From Marinobacterium profundum (GTDB lineage Bacteria; Pseudomonadota; Gammaproteobacteria; Pseudomonadales; Balneatricaceae): a stretch of DNA of 64,000 nt. Location of the stretch: assembly GCF_001528745.1 (NCBI RefSeq), contig NZ_BCNS01000207.1, positions 86,872 through 150,871 on the forward strand, read 5' to 3'. The notes below the pieces were generated by a model. It saw only the letters and a program-made list of their open reading frames with translations. It did not search any database and had not been told where the DNA came from. Position numbers and translations under genes: made by a program. Below, in pieces: positions 9,701 to 19,315 of this stretch (its first letter is position 1; every line of letters begins with the position of its first letter).

Positions 9701-9901
9701 GCCACCTTTGTGTTCTACCTGGGCCCCAATCACTTCGGCACCCTCACCGCCTTCGTACCCGGCAGTGACGCCAAGGACTTCAGGTTCACCTCGGCCCTGC
9801 CGGTGCAGGTGCTCAAGGGCATGGCGCCGATACTGCAGCCCTACCTGCAACCCGGCAGCCAGTGTGGCGCACCGCTGCCAATGCAGACGACGTCGTCCTG
9901 A
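6785..9901 (+). CDS. Large divergent class A penicillin-binding protein (GT51 plus transpeptidase)
   Basis: 1038 residues. One transmembrane helix lies near residues 34-56 after a basic N-terminus. A glycosyltransferase-51 domain follows, with the second motif GGSTLATQLEKY near residue 225 and a YLNTVPL motif near 285. Its first motif is degenerate: IENRD near 182 instead of the usual EDxxF, keeping the catalytic Glu. The C-terminal half has a transpeptidase triad in order: SxxK as GSTAK near 519, SxN as SLN near 627 and KTG as GKTGTG near 944. The long interdomain insertions make it larger than PBP1a/PBP1b. It probably polymerises or cross-links peptidoglycan in the periplasm, but the altered GT51 motif leaves glycosyltransferase activity uncertain. 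The ribosome binding site is weak, so the exact start is uncertain. Confidence 0.82.
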   Translation: MGAYLQSDVSGTGSVKKGIRPTPLAKHKPRRWRSILLFWVSPMVTVAAVAGLLIAHEIRTAELQSRELSRYAQTLQYTLQPGPSDAILYPQHGPFDLRLGYARLPWLLERAQRQNFEILQQSRFSEPLLNYGLRGLPVPFAEKSQAGLIIYDCRKEPLYNFDYPQQYYPSFSAIPPLVVQSLLFIENRDLLDPAQPRANPAVDWLRFVKAALSQLGKRLDIASDSAGGSTLATQLEKYRHSPRGLTDSPNEKLRQMFSASVRAYQQGPDTLEWRQRVVRDYLNTVPLAAAPGHGEVHGLAAGLKVWFNADFDQLNHLLGAANDAQPVDASTLAARGQALRQVLSLLIAQRRPSYYLRRGRSDLAELTDSHIRLLARGGMIDDALRSAALEQQVEFRDWINSPIQHQVDSSKGINVARSRLSSLLGLPLYDLDRIDLVAGSTLAGQLQRDVSQYLRRLADPDFATEIGLLGERLLSASNTDQVRYSFTLLERSADGNRVRVQTDNTDQPFDINEGSKLELGSTAKLRVLAHYLGVIAELHQRFADLSRPELLAVDVAADDYLTRWVQDYLARGNDPDLEAMLQAAMERRYSASPYERFFTGGGLHTFNNFRSEDNGRQATVSDAVRESLNLPFVRLMRDLVRYSIYQAPGNTGTLLKDDQDPRREDYLRRFADKEGKVFLLRFWRKYNNKTPQEQLDIFLDGLRQTPVRLAAVHRYLMPDAGQASFDAFLRERLPGEKLTEKELTGLYEKYGPGAFNLTDQGYIARVHPLELWLLRYRLEHSIATFGDAVGASETQRQDVYRWLFRTRHKSARDSRIRTMLEVEAFLDIHERWQRLGYPFEHLVPSLATALGSSGDRPAALAELMGIIMNDGLRLPSLRIEQLDFATDTPYETRLGHRASGGVRVMQPEVARVLRSALNTVVEGGTARRLRGTFTDNQDAALPVGGKTGTGDNRIEQTGRGGQVLNSRVLNRTATFVFYLGPNHFGTLTAFVPGSDAKDFRFTSALPVQVLKGMAPILQPYLQPGSQCGAPLPMQTTSS

Positions 9902-9913
9902 TAGATCACAGCT

Positions 9914-9943
9914 GCGCTGGCGCCCAAACTCTGGCGCCTGCGC
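9914..9943. terminator. Hairpin between convergent genes
   Basis: GCGC-T-GGCGCC and GGCGCC-T-GCGC pair around an 8-base loop, just after the penicillin-binding protein stop and facing the end of recQ. There is no clear U tract on either strand, so intrinsic termination is only possible. Confidence 0.4.
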
Positions 9944-10066
9944 GACTCCGATAGATCAGGTTGCGGTAAAGCCAAGCAAAACCCGACAACCTCTGCGCGA
10001 ACCTGCGACAAGACCACCCGAGTTATTAACGCCGCACAGGCCATCCAGGTAAAATCTCAACGCCCT

Positions 10067-11995
10067 TTAAGCCCTCAGGCGTCGCTCCACTTCCTCCAGC
10101 ACCTGCTGAAACGGTTGTGCGCTCAGGCTGCCGTAAGCCGCATTCTTGCGCAGCCGAAAGGTCGCCGGACTCGACAGGCCACAGAGGAAACGGGCCAGCT
10201 GACGCGGGTGCTGCAGCGCCCCCTGACCTTCTGCGATCAGGGTGTCTATTCTCTGCTGCTGCGCGGCGCTCATGGGTACATCGCCCAGGGTCGGCAGGCG
10301 GCGGGCACCCGGCTCCAGACAGCTGCTGCACTGCCCACAGGGTTCCGTTAGATTGTCGCCGAAGTAGCCGCACAGCTGGGCTGGCAGACAGCGGGCATCC
10401 TCGGCATAATCCAGCACTTGGCGCAGCCTGGAAAGGCTCTGTTCTTCGCGCCTGACGAAAAGCAGACCCAGGCGCACGCAGAGCTGCGCCAGGTCCGGCG
10501 TCTGCAGCCTGCGGTATTGCTGGCGCACGCCTTTGACCTGAGTGCTGATGCTGCCCTGCTGCTCCAGATACTGCAGCGCCTTAAGCAGGCGTTCACGCGG
10601 TTCGCCCAGCGCCTCGGCGGCATGGGTAACATCCAGCGTCAGCCATATCCGCCCCTGCTTGCCGCTGGCGAACACCCGTTGCAGAAACTCAGCGCGAGCG
10701 GCATCAAAACCGGCCAGCAACTGCGCCTCAGGCACCTCAAAGCGGATCTGGTAGCTGCTGTAGAAAGGCCCGGTGCCGGCGATCACGCCCTCGAGTTCCA
10801 GGTAGGTAAGCACCGTATTAATCACCAGTGGGCGTATATCGAACTGGTTCGACAGGTCATAGACCGCAATATCAAAGGCATCGCCGAGGGACAGAAGGTG
10901 GCCGATCAGTGCATCCAGGTGCTCGGGTACTGGCGTGTCACCGTAAGTGAAGTTTTCCAGCACGCGTATATCATCCGGGCAGGCGAACAGCTCGCAGCGC
11001 GACGCTGCACCATCACGCCCGGCACGGCCAATCTCCTGCATGTAGTTTTCCAGCGACTTGGGCAGGTTGTAGTGATACACGGCACGAATATCGGCCTTGT
11101 CGATCCCCATGCCAAAGGCGATGGTCGCCACCACCGTGTCGACCTCCCCCGCCATAAAGGCGTTCTGAATAGACTCACGCACCTCAGGCTTCATGCCGGC
11201 GTGGTAAGCCTGGGCCCGGATACCGCCACCTTGCAGCTGCGCCGCTACGCTTTCGGCCTGTTGCTGCAGCGTAACGTAGACGATGCTCGCCTCTCCGGAC
11301 GCGGCCTGCAGCGCCCGCAACAGCAGCGGCAGTTTCTCATCGTCGCGACAGGGCGTTACCGCCAGCGCCAGATTGGCCCTGTAGAAACCGGTGTGGATAT
11401 GATTCTCCGCAGGGATATTGAACTGGCGGCAGATATCCGCAGCCACTGAGGGCGTTGCGGTAGCCGTCAGTGCCAGTACCCGCTGTACGCCTATATCCCG
11501 GGCCAGCTTCGCCAGCTTGAGATAGTCGGGGCGAAAATTGTGACCCCACTCGGAAATGCAGTGGGCTTCATCCACCGCCATCATGCCGATATGCAGCCCC
11601 TGCAGCAGGGCCAGAAAGCGCGAATTCTGCAGCCGCTCCGGCGCCACATAGAGCAATTTGAGCTCACCGCTGCGCAACTGGCGGTAGATCTCGCGTACCT
11701 CATCACCGCTGCGACTGGAATCCAGCCGCGCCGCAGCTACCCCCTTTGCGTGCAGAGCCGCAACCTGATCCTGCATCAGCGCGATCAGTGGGGAAACCAC
11801 CAGCGTCAGCCCCTCGATCAGCAGCGCCGGCAGCTGGTAGCACAGACTCTTGCCACCGCCTGTGGGAAAGACAGTGAGTACCGACTCACCCTGCAGCAGC
11901 TTGTCGATGGCGGCCTGTTGGCCGTCACGAAATGCCGCCAGACCGAAAGTGGTTTGAAGCGTATTTAATGCCGTGGTAGCAGGCGCTGTGATCAC
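10067..11995 (-). CDS. recQ: ATP-dependent DNA helicase RecQ
   Basis: 642 residues. It has Walker A GGGKSLCYQ near residue 50, the DEAH box with its RecQ extension (DEAHCISEWGHNFRP), motif VI QEIGRAGRDG and the zinc-binding cysteine set CGYFGDN...CGQCSSC of the RQC region. It unwinds DNA 3' to 5' in recombination and replication-fork repair. The C-terminus after the zinc and winged-helix region is short and I do not recognise an HRDC domain, unlike E. coli RecQ. The start is GTG at 11995, behind AGGGAG. pepQ lies 36 bases upstream on the same strand, so the two may be cotranscribed. Confidence 0.92.
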   Translation of the reverse strand: MITAPATTALNTLQTTFGLAAFRDGQQAAIDKLLQGESVLTVFPTGGGKSLCYQLPALLIEGLTLVVSPLIALMQDQVAALHAKGVAAARLDSSRSGDEVREIYRQLRSGELKLLYVAPERLQNSRFLALLQGLHIGMMAVDEAHCISEWGHNFRPDYLKLAKLARDIGVQRVLALTATATPSVAADICRQFNIPAENHIHTGFYRANLALAVTPCRDDEKLPLLLRALQAASGEASIVYVTLQQQAESVAAQLQGGGIRAQAYHAGMKPEVRESIQNAFMAGEVDTVVATIAFGMGIDKADIRAVYHYNLPKSLENYMQEIGRAGRDGAASRCELFACPDDIRVLENFTYGDTPVPEHLDALIGHLLSLGDAFDIAVYDLSNQFDIRPLVINTVLTYLELEGVIAGTGPFYSSYQIRFEVPEAQLLAGFDAARAEFLQRVFASGKQGRIWLTLDVTHAAEALGEPRERLLKALQYLEQQGSISTQVKGVRQQYRRLQTPDLAQLCVRLGLLFVRREEQSLSRLRQVLDYAEDARCLPAQLCGYFGDNLTEPCGQCSSCLEPGARRLPTLGDVPMSAAQQQRIDTLIAEGQGALQHPRQLARFLCGLSSPATFRLRKNAAYGSLSAQPFQQVLEEVERRLRA

Positions 11996-12031
11996 AAGCC
12001 GATCTCCCTGAAGGCTGCTCGAAAAACGCTA

Positions 12032-13360
12032 TTAGAACCCTTCTCGCCCGGCGGCTGCAAACGCATCGCGGGTTAAGTTCTCGCAGCCCAGTGCAGTCAC
12101 GGCAACATTGTCCTCGATACGGATACCGCCGAACGGCAGCAGGGTATCCACCAGCGCCCAATTCACGGTGTCACCGCCTGGAGTTTGGCGCAGTTTGCCA
12201 AGCAACGACGGGATGAAATAAAGTCCCGGCTCAATAGTGACAACAAAACCCGGCTGCAGCGTTCGAGTCAGGCGCAGAAACGGATGTTCCAGTGGCGGCT
12301 CACGCAGGTAACCCTTTGCGTCCTGCTGCCAGCCACCAACATCATGCACCTGCAGGCCTAGCAAATGACCAAGACCGTGGGGGAAGAAGGTGCGGGTGAT
12401 TCCCTGTTCGACCTGCGCTTCGACGCTAGCATTCACGAGGCCGCAGTCGCGCAGAATCTGCGCCAGGGATAAATGCATCTGCTGATGCAGTTCGACGAAA
12501 TCGACCCCCGCCCGAACCTGCGGCAGCAGCGCCCGCTGCGCCCCATCAAGCAGCGATACCAGCCCGGCGAAGACGGACTCGCCATCGGCGACATGGGTGC
12601 GAGTAATATCGGCGGCGTAACCGTGCAACCTAGCGCCGGCGTCAATCAGCAGCGTACGGTGCAGCGACGGCGCCTGATGCTGCTGAAACTGGTAGTGCAG
12701 CACGGCGGCATTGCTGTTCAGCGCAACAATATTATCGTAGGGCAGATCCCGCTCGTTATGAGCGGTGGCGGCAAGGTAACCCTGGTGAATACGGTACTCA
12801 CTGGCGTCAGCCCGGAACAGTCCCTCTGCCGCTATATGGCCCTGAACGGCAATACGATTGGCCCGGCGCAGGCACTGCAGCTCCCAGTCGGTCTTTACTG
12901 CTCGCTCAAAATCGAGCCGAGCGATAAGCGCGGCAGGATTATGCGCCCAGTCATCCCGCGCGAAGGCCCCGCGCGCTTCAGCGATCAATGCCGTATTACC
13001 GAGATTTTGGAAAACTGAACTGAGCCTGCGGACATCAGCGAAACATTCAATTTCGAATTCTTCAGTCCAGTCACCGCTCGGCGCTTCGGGCGTCTGGTGC
13101 CAGAAATCGTCCGGACAGTAGAGATAGAGCAAGGGCTTTTGACCTGGGCGCAGTAGCAACCAGCTACCGGGGTGCTCTCTCAAGTGCGGCAGCCATTGCA
13201 CAAAAGGCGGATGGGCACGAAAGGGGTACTGGGTATCATCCAGAAAACGTCGCGGCGCCGTGCCTGAACCCAGCAATAAAGCATCAAAGCCAGTTTCACT
13301 CAGGATGCGGTCGAAGCGCGTCCTGAGCGTTGTGATATGACGTTCAAACAGTCTGTGCAT
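12032..13360 (-). CDS. pepQ: Xaa-Pro dipeptidase (prolidase)
   Basis: 442 residues, the same length as E. coli PepQ. The creatinase N-domain is followed by the M24 catalytic domain with all metal ligands visible: DAGARLHGYAADITRT (two Asp), HGLGHLLGLQVHD (His), TIEPGLYF (Glu) and GIRIEDN (Glu). It hydrolyses Xaa-Pro dipeptides in the cytoplasm using two divalent metals; homologues also act on organophosphates. The start at 13360 follows GGAG at eight bases; an upstream in-frame start adds 17 residues that do not look family-like. Confidence 0.93.
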   Translation of the reverse strand: MHRLFERHITTLRTRFDRILSETGFDALLLGSGTAPRRFLDDTQYPFRAHPPFVQWLPHLREHPGSWLLLRPGQKPLLYLYCPDDFWHQTPEAPSGDWTEEFEIECFADVRRLSSVFQNLGNTALIAEARGAFARDDWAHNPAALIARLDFERAVKTDWELQCLRRANRIAVQGHIAAEGLFRADASEYRIHQGYLAATAHNERDLPYDNIVALNSNAAVLHYQFQQHQAPSLHRTLLIDAGARLHGYAADITRTHVADGESVFAGLVSLLDGAQRALLPQVRAGVDFVELHQQMHLSLAQILRDCGLVNASVEAQVEQGITRTFFPHGLGHLLGLQVHDVGGWQQDAKGYLREPPLEHPFLRLTRTLQPGFVVTIEPGLYFIPSLLGKLRQTPGGDTVNWALVDTLLPFGGIRIEDNVAVTALGCENLTRDAFAAAGREGF

Positions 13361-13436
13361 ACAATCTACTCCGACCTTCGGCCTGAATCCGGTCAGGACT
13401 TTTACACCCACTCACTGGCGGCAATACTGCCTCTCT

Positions 13437-13453
13437 AATCATGGCTCATGATT
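13437..13453. promoter_or_regulatory. 17-bp palindrome upstream of pepQ
   Basis: AATCATG and CATGATT are exact inverted copies around a 3-base centre, 77 bases upstream of the pepQ start. This may be an operator or part of the promoter; no binding protein is suggested. Confidence 0.35.
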
Positions 13454-13581
13454 GTATCTGCGCTCTCAGCTATTCGCACCTGTTGCGGCTGCAAGGCCGC
13501 TGGAGAGGTTTTGCGCACGCTCAGAAGATGCGCCCTCCTGAGCGACCTAAGTCCTTAACCTGTGTTCGTCTTTTATCAGGC

Positions 13582-13617
13582 AAAAAAAATCCGGCATTCA
13601 ATAAAGAATGCCGGATT
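13582..13617 (-). terminator. Rho-independent terminator of groSL
   Basis: On the minus strand a perfect 12-bp stem (GAATGCCGGATT with AATCCGGCATTC, 6-base loop) runs into a tract of eight T residues. It lies about 110 bases after the groL stop codon. Confidence 0.92.
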
Positions 13618-13729
13618 CTGTTCAAGCTTTGGGTCGCTGGCAAGCCTTGTTTAAACAGCCTTGCCGTACGAACCTAGCTTGTAGCAATGATCCGCCCAAA
13701 GGCGAGTCAAAGGAGCCTGGGCAGGCTGT

Positions 13730-15376
<1,647 letters not shown>

Positions 15377-15432
15377 CTAATAATCCTATACAAATGCTAT
15401 TAAGTCGGGAATTAGCGGGGCAGGACAGCTGA

Positions 15433-15726
15433 TCAGCCTTCAACCACACCGAAAATTTCGCTTTCGTTCATGATCAGCAGCTCTTCGCCGTCAAGCTTGA
15501 CGACGTTGCTACCTGAGTACTGGCCAAACAGAACGACGTCACCTTCTTTAACGGTCAGTGCTTTCACATCACCGTTGTTCAGCGTGCGCCCTTCACCTAC
15601 TGCAATTACAGTTCCGCGGTTCGGCTTTTCTGCAGCAGAACCCGGCAGAACGATGCCGCCAGCGCTGGTGGTTTCTTCTTCACTGCGACGAACTACTACT
15701 CGGTCGTGAAGCGGACGAATTTTCAT
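15433..15726 (-). CDS. groS: Co-chaperonin GroES (10 kDa)
   Basis: 97 residues beginning [14 protein letters not shown], the usual GroES N-terminus, with the mobile-loop segment [12 protein letters not shown] near residue 25 that binds GroEL. It forms the heptameric lid of the GroEL chamber. The start at 15726 was chosen over a frame 11 codons longer because it matches the family start and follows AGGAGAG. First gene of the groSL operon. Confidence 0.98.
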   Translation of the reverse strand: MKIRPLHDRVVVRRSEEETTSAGGIVLPGSAAEKPNRGTVIAVGEGRTLNNGDVKALTVKEGDVVLFGQYSGSNVVKLDGEELLIMNESEIFGVVEG

Positions 15727-15822
15727 CTGTTCTACTCTCCTGATCTTATTAGGATCCAAAGCTATTGTTTACAGAGAAAGGACAACAGGCCATCTGCTGC
15801 CCCAAATACTGGATGATCAGGA

Positions 15823-15850
15823 TAATGGGGGCGGGGAAATGCATTTCAAC
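15823..15850 (-). promoter_or_regulatory. Sigma-32 (RpoH)-type promoter for groSL
   Basis: On the minus strand GTTGAA (15850-15845) is followed after 14 bases by CCCCATTA (15830-15823). The known RpoH consensus is CTTGAA, 13-17 bases, CCCCATNT. It sits about 97 bases upstream of the groS start. The match and position fit heat-shock control of the chaperonin operon. Confidence 0.8.
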
Positions 15851-15948
15851 AGCGCCAGCAAAAAAATGTGAAAAATTTCTGCCCTGCTTACGCCTATGCT
15901 GTAATCCAAAGCCCCACGCTGAAGTAGCCCACAAAGTACGGGCCAGAG

Positions 15949-15980
15949 CCCAAACAACAACAGGCGCCAACGGCGCCTGT
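15949..15980 (-). terminator. Hairpin terminator after fxsA
   Basis: ACAGGCGCC and GGCGCCTGT form a perfect 9-bp stem with a 3-base loop; on the minus strand it is followed by the T-rich TTGTTGTTT. It lies about 65 bases after the fxsA stop and separates fxsA from groSL. Confidence 0.7.
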
Positions 15981-16044
15981 ATAAGGAAGGACAAAAACAC
16001 GGGGTGACCCGCTGTTACTGGAAGGTCGCGGCTCTGGCCTCTGG

Positions 16045-16536
16045 TTAGTCGTCTTCGCGGCGGTACTCGCCATCAATGGTGTCACCCTTGCCATCGACAC
16101 GGGGATCCGGCCGGGGGCGGCCCGGCCCCGGCGGAACCTCGGGCCCCTCGAAGGGAGGGCGTCGGTGAGACGCCGCCACCAGGGTAAAGCGACTCACCAG
16201 CGCTTTTGACAGCAGCTGGCGGGTAAAGGGAATCAGGCAACAAAAGCCGATGACATCGGTAAAAAAACCCGGCGTGATCAGCAGCGCACCGCCCACGGCC
16301 AACACCAAGCCCTCGATCATTTCACCGGCCGGCATCTCGCCGGCATTGATCTTCTGCTGCGCCCGCGCCAGCGTCGACAACCCCTGATAGCGCAGCATAT
16401 TAACGCCGATAAAGGCCGACAGCAGCACCAGCCCCACCGTGTACCAGGCACCGATGGCCTGACCGACGTTGATCAGCAGGGTAATTTCGATAATTGGGAT
16501 GATGATAAAAAGCAGAAAAAGAAACCGCATTGCCAT
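16045..16536 (-). CDS. fxsA: FxsA family membrane protein
   Basis: 163 residues. The N-terminus MRFLFLLFIIIPIIEI, the GLVLLSAFIGVNMLRYQG segment and the VGGALLITPGFFTDVIG segment are the FxsA signatures. Three to four membrane helices are followed by a hydrophilic, proline- and aspartate-rich tail of about 50 residues. E. coli FxsA overproduction blocks exclusion of phage T7 by the F plasmid; its normal role is unknown. It lies upstream of groSL on the same strand, as in other gammaproteobacteria. An in-frame ATG two codons downstream (MRFLF) may be the real start. Confidence 0.9.
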   Translation of the reverse strand: MAMRFLFLLFIIIPIIEITLLINVGQAIGAWYTVGLVLLSAFIGVNMLRYQGLSTLARAQQKINAGEMPAGEMIEGLVLAVGGALLITPGFFTDVIGFCCLIPFTRQLLSKALVSRFTLVAASHRRPPFEGPEVPPGPGRPRPDPRVDGKGDTIDGEYRREDD

Positions 16537-16891
16537 AGTCCGAAATAATTTTCCTCATCACACCAGATGATGGCTGAATCCGCAACTTAAATGCCCTCAA
16601 GCAGGTACTTGTGCCGCCGTGGCAAAATGCTGCAGCAAAATTAGACCAAAGTATAAGAATATTTTTGCCTAAAACAGGACTAAAAATAAAACTCATTAAA
16701 ATCAGTGACTTAAAATCAGAAAAAGCAGAAATTCAGAGCTATTCATAACAAGCTTCAGCAACAGTTTGATGACAGGCAGCTGAACCGGGTAGACATTTGT
16801 GCACAAGCGATATAGCTTTGTGCAATGCAACATACTGCAGCGCACAATAATAAAACAATACAAGAATCATACTTGGAATCAGGTGAAAACA
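16537..16891. other. AT-rich divergent intergenic region
   Basis: About 355 bases, clearly more AT-rich than its surroundings, between fxsA and the SDR gene. It carries a 10-bp palindrome TGCTGCAGCA near 16628-16637 and the cluster of TTGTGC elements just upstream of the SDR gene (separate entry). No gene was seen. Confidence 0.5.
16797..16848. promoter_or_regulatory. Cluster of TTGTGC/TGCA elements upstream of the SDR gene
   Basis: Three related elements occur within 52 bases: the palindrome TTGTGCACAA (16797-16806), TTGTGCAATGCAACA (16818-16832), and an inverted TTGTGCGCTGCAG (minus strand, about 16836-16848). Such clustered symmetric sites suggest a regulator that binds cooperatively. TGC-rich sites of this kind recall those of PhaR-type regulators of polyhydroxyalkanoate genes, but that link is only inferred. 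Confidence 0.4.
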
Positions 16892-17653
16892 ATGGACATT
16901 AAAGACAAGGTAATCGTAATCACTGGTGGCGGTCGTGGTCTGGGTCGCGCCATGGCACTGGAACTGGCTGACAAGGGCGCACGCATTGCTCTGGTCGACA
17001 TGAACGGTCCGGACCTAGATGAAACCTCAGGCCTGTGCATGGAAAAAGGCGTAGAAGCACGCTCCTATATATGCAACGTCACCGAAGAAGCCGCGGTCGA
17101 GCAACTGTTCATTGATATCGCCACGGACTTTGGCGCCATCAACGGTCTGATCAACAACGCCGGCGTTACCCGCGATGCCCTGCTGGTAAAAGCCAAAGAC
17201 GGCAAGGTTGTCTCCAAGATGACCCTGGACAACTGGAACATGGTCATGAACGTTAACCTCACCGGCACCTTCCTCTGTGCCCGTGAAGCCGCGTGCAAAA
17301 TGATCGAGCTGGGTAACCCTGGCTGCATCATCAACATTTCCTCCATTTCCCGCTCCGGCAACATGGGCCAGACCAACTACACTGCCACCAAAGCCGGCGC
17401 TCAGGCCATGGCCGTGACTTGGGCGAAGGAACTGGCACGCTACGGCATCCGCGCAGCCTCAATCGCACCGGGCTTTATCGCCACCGACATGGTCATGGCC
17501 ATGAAACCCGAAGCGCTGGAAAAAATGGCAGCGGGTATTCCTGCCAAGCGCCTTGGTCAGCCTGAAGAGATCGCCCGCACCGTAACCTTTATTCTTGAAA
17601 ACGACTACATCAGCGGCCGCTGCATCGAAGTCGACGGCGCTCTGCGTATCTAG
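16892..17653 (+). CDS. Short-chain dehydrogenase/reductase, FabG-like
   Basis: 253 residues of a classical SDR. The cofactor motif TGGGRGLG lies near residue 12, NNAG near 88, and the catalytic serine plus YTATK (YxxxK) near 156-164. An Asp after the second strand (VDMN) hints at NAD(H) rather than NADP(H) preference. It is closest in look to 3-oxoacyl-ACP/CoA reductases, but its exact substrate is unknown; it does not resemble PhaB at the N-terminus. The start at 16892 follows AGGTGA; a longer frame adds 31 residues of non-SDR sequence. It is followed by a strong terminator, so it is probably a single-gene unit. Confidence 0.88.
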   Translation: MDIKDKVIVITGGGRGLGRAMALELADKGARIALVDMNGPDLDETSGLCMEKGVEARSYICNVTEEAAVEQLFIDIATDFGAINGLINNAGVTRDALLVKAKDGKVVSKMTLDNWNMVMNVNLTGTFLCAREAACKMIELGNPGCIINISSISRSGNMGQTNYTATKAGAQAMAVTWAKELARYGIRAASIAPGFIATDMVMAMKPEALEKMAAGIPAKRLGQPEEIARTVTFILENDYISGRCIEVDGALRI

Positions 17654-17686
17654 TTTTCCTTCCTGAAAAAGTATTTATTCACCTTT

Positions 17687-17714
17687 AAAACCGGCGCCTG
17701 AGCCGGTTTTTTTT
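17687..17714 (+). terminator. Rho-independent terminator
   Basis: AAAACCGGC and GCCGGTTTT form a 9-bp stem with a 6-base loop followed by a run of T, 34 bases after the SDR stop codon. Confidence 0.93.
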
Positions 17715-17841
17715 ATGCGTTTTTACAATGACCAAGCTGGCGCAGCCCGCCCGAGTGGCACATCCACCGCCGCCGCCGTTTACAAGCCTGCGGCCGATGG
17801 ACACAATGCTTGTTCACGGACACCCAGGGAAATGCCCCACC

Positions 17842-19248
17842 ATGCAATCTGAAAACGCCGAGCACACCCAAAGCTGGAAAGAGTGGCTATACAGCGCCCG
17901 TGTCTATCTGCAACCTCGACCTATCACTTTGTTATTCCTTGGATTCTCCGCCGGCCTGCCACTCATGCTGGTATTCTCCACCCTGTCATACTGGTTGCGT
18001 GAAGCGGGCATTGACCGCGGCACCATAACCTACTTTTCCTGGGTCGCCCTGGCCTACGCCTTCAAGTGGGTGTGGTCACCGATTATTGATCGCATGCCCA
18101 TTCCACTACTCTCCGCCTGGCTGGGCCGGCGGCGCAGCTGGATGCTGACGGCACAGCTGCTCATCGCCCTGTGCCTAGTCGGATTGGCCGATTCCGACCC
18201 GCAGCAAAACCTTGAACTCATGGCCTGGTTCGCCCTCGCCGTCGCCTTTTGCTCTGCCACCCAGGACATAGCCATCGACGCCTATCGCATCGAATCGGCC
18301 GAGCCGCGCATTCAGGCCGCCATGGCCGCCACCTACATGCTCGGTTACCGTCTGGCCATGATACTGGCGACCACAGGCGCCCTGCTGATCGCCGCCTGGC
18401 ACGACCCGGGCGCCGACAGCTATAGCCGCGAGTCCTGGCAGATGGCGTACTGGGCCATGGCTGCCCTGATGAGCGTCGGCATTATAACGACACTGTGTGC
18501 GCCAGAACCCACGCCCGATGGCGCCGCAGCCGAGCAGAAAAGACAAGACATCGAAGCTTTTATGGAACAGCGCCAGCATTTGCCCCACGCCCTGGCACGG
18601 CTACTGGGCTGGTTCTATGTTGCGGCCTACTGCCCCTTCGCCGATTTTATCAGCCGTTATGGCAAACCTGCGCTACTGATTCTGGCGCTGATCGGCAGCT
18701 ACCGCATCGCTGATGTCGTCATGGGTATCATCGCCAATGTGTTTTACGTCGACATGGGATTCACCAAGGTTGAAGTGGCGGAAATCACCAAGCTGTTCGG
18801 CACCCTGATGACGATTGCAGGCTCCCTGGTGGGCGGACTGCTGGTGTACCGTTTTGGCGTGATGCGGATACTCTTTATCGGCGCCGTGCTGGCTGCCGCT
18901 ACCAATCTGCTGTTTTCTGCCCTGGCACTGACCGGCCACAGCGTCGGCTTTCTGATAGTGACGGTATCCCTGGATAACTTCAGTGCCGGCATCGCCACCG
19001 CGGCCTTTATCGCCTACCTGTCGAGCCTAACCAGCATCAGTTATACCGCAACGCAATATGCACTTTTCAGCTCGGTCATGCTGCTGATGCCAAAGTTTCT
19101 GGCGGGCTTCTCCGGCGATGCGGTCAATCTGATGGGCTATCCGCTATTCTTCGCCGGTACTGCGGTGCTTGGTCTGCCGGTACTGATCCTGGTTTGGCTG
19201 GCGGCACGCCATGCACCGGTTCAGGCAGAAGCGCCCACCAAACAGTAA
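17842..19248 (+). CDS. ampG: AmpG-type muropeptide permease (MFS)
   Basis: 468 residues with about 12 to 14 hydrophobic segments. The first membrane segment, LLFLGFSAGLPLMLVF, and the later segments AYAFKWVWSPIIDR and FCSATQDIAIDAYRIE are AmpG hallmarks. AmpG imports GlcNAc-anhydroMurNAc peptides from the periplasm for cell-wall recycling and so feeds AmpC beta-lactamase induction. The chosen start at 17842 gives the usual N-terminus; a longer frame adds 38 proline-rich residues that are not family-like. The gene order with groSL-fxsA-SDR upstream and yajQ downstream resembles Pseudomonas. Confidence 0.9.
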   Translation: MQSENAEHTQSWKEWLYSARVYLQPRPITLLFLGFSAGLPLMLVFSTLSYWLREAGIDRGTITYFSWVALAYAFKWVWSPIIDRMPIPLLSAWLGRRRSWMLTAQLLIALCLVGLADSDPQQNLELMAWFALAVAFCSATQDIAIDAYRIESAEPRIQAAMAATYMLGYRLAMILATTGALLIAAWHDPGADSYSRESWQMAYWAMAALMSVGIITTLCAPEPTPDGAAAEQKRQDIEAFMEQRQHLPHALARLLGWFYVAAYCPFADFISRYGKPALLILALIGSYRIADVVMGIIANVFYVDMGFTKVEVAEITKLFGTLMTIAGSLVGGLLVYRFGVMRILFIGAVLAAATNLLFSALALTGHSVGFLIVTVSLDNFSAGIATAAFIAYLSSLTSISYTATQYALFSSVMLLMPKFLAGFSGDAVNLMGYPLFFAGTAVLGLPVLILVWLAARHAPVQAEAPTKQ

Positions 19249-19262
19249 CGATTATCATTTAC
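19244..19262. promoter_or_regulatory. Fur-box-like iron operator
   Basis: On the minus strand the sequence GTAAATGATAATCGTTACT agrees with the 19-base Fur consensus GATAATGATAATCATTATC at 14 of 19 positions, including the core AATGATAATC. It lies about 55-70 bases upstream of the 82-codon gene, overlapping the end of ampG. More A/T-rich hexamers follow to about 19282, so tandem Fur binding is possible. Confidence 0.65.
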
Positions 19263-19315
19263 AAATTATAATCGATATCATAGAGTCCTTACACCACTCA
19301 AGAGAAGGGACTGCT

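Larger units (their letters stand above)
13361..13729. other. Region between pepQ and groL: pepQ promoter side and groL terminator
   Basis: Holds the groL terminator (13582-13617) and, nearer pepQ, the perfect palindrome at 13437-13453. No convincing gene; the short plus-strand frames here have no support. Confidence 0.55.
15727..16044. other. groSL promoter region and fxsA terminator
   Basis: About 318 bases between fxsA and groS, both on the minus strand. It contains the fxsA hairpin (15949-15980) and the heat-shock-type promoter of groSL (15823-15850). No gene was seen. Confidence 0.7.
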
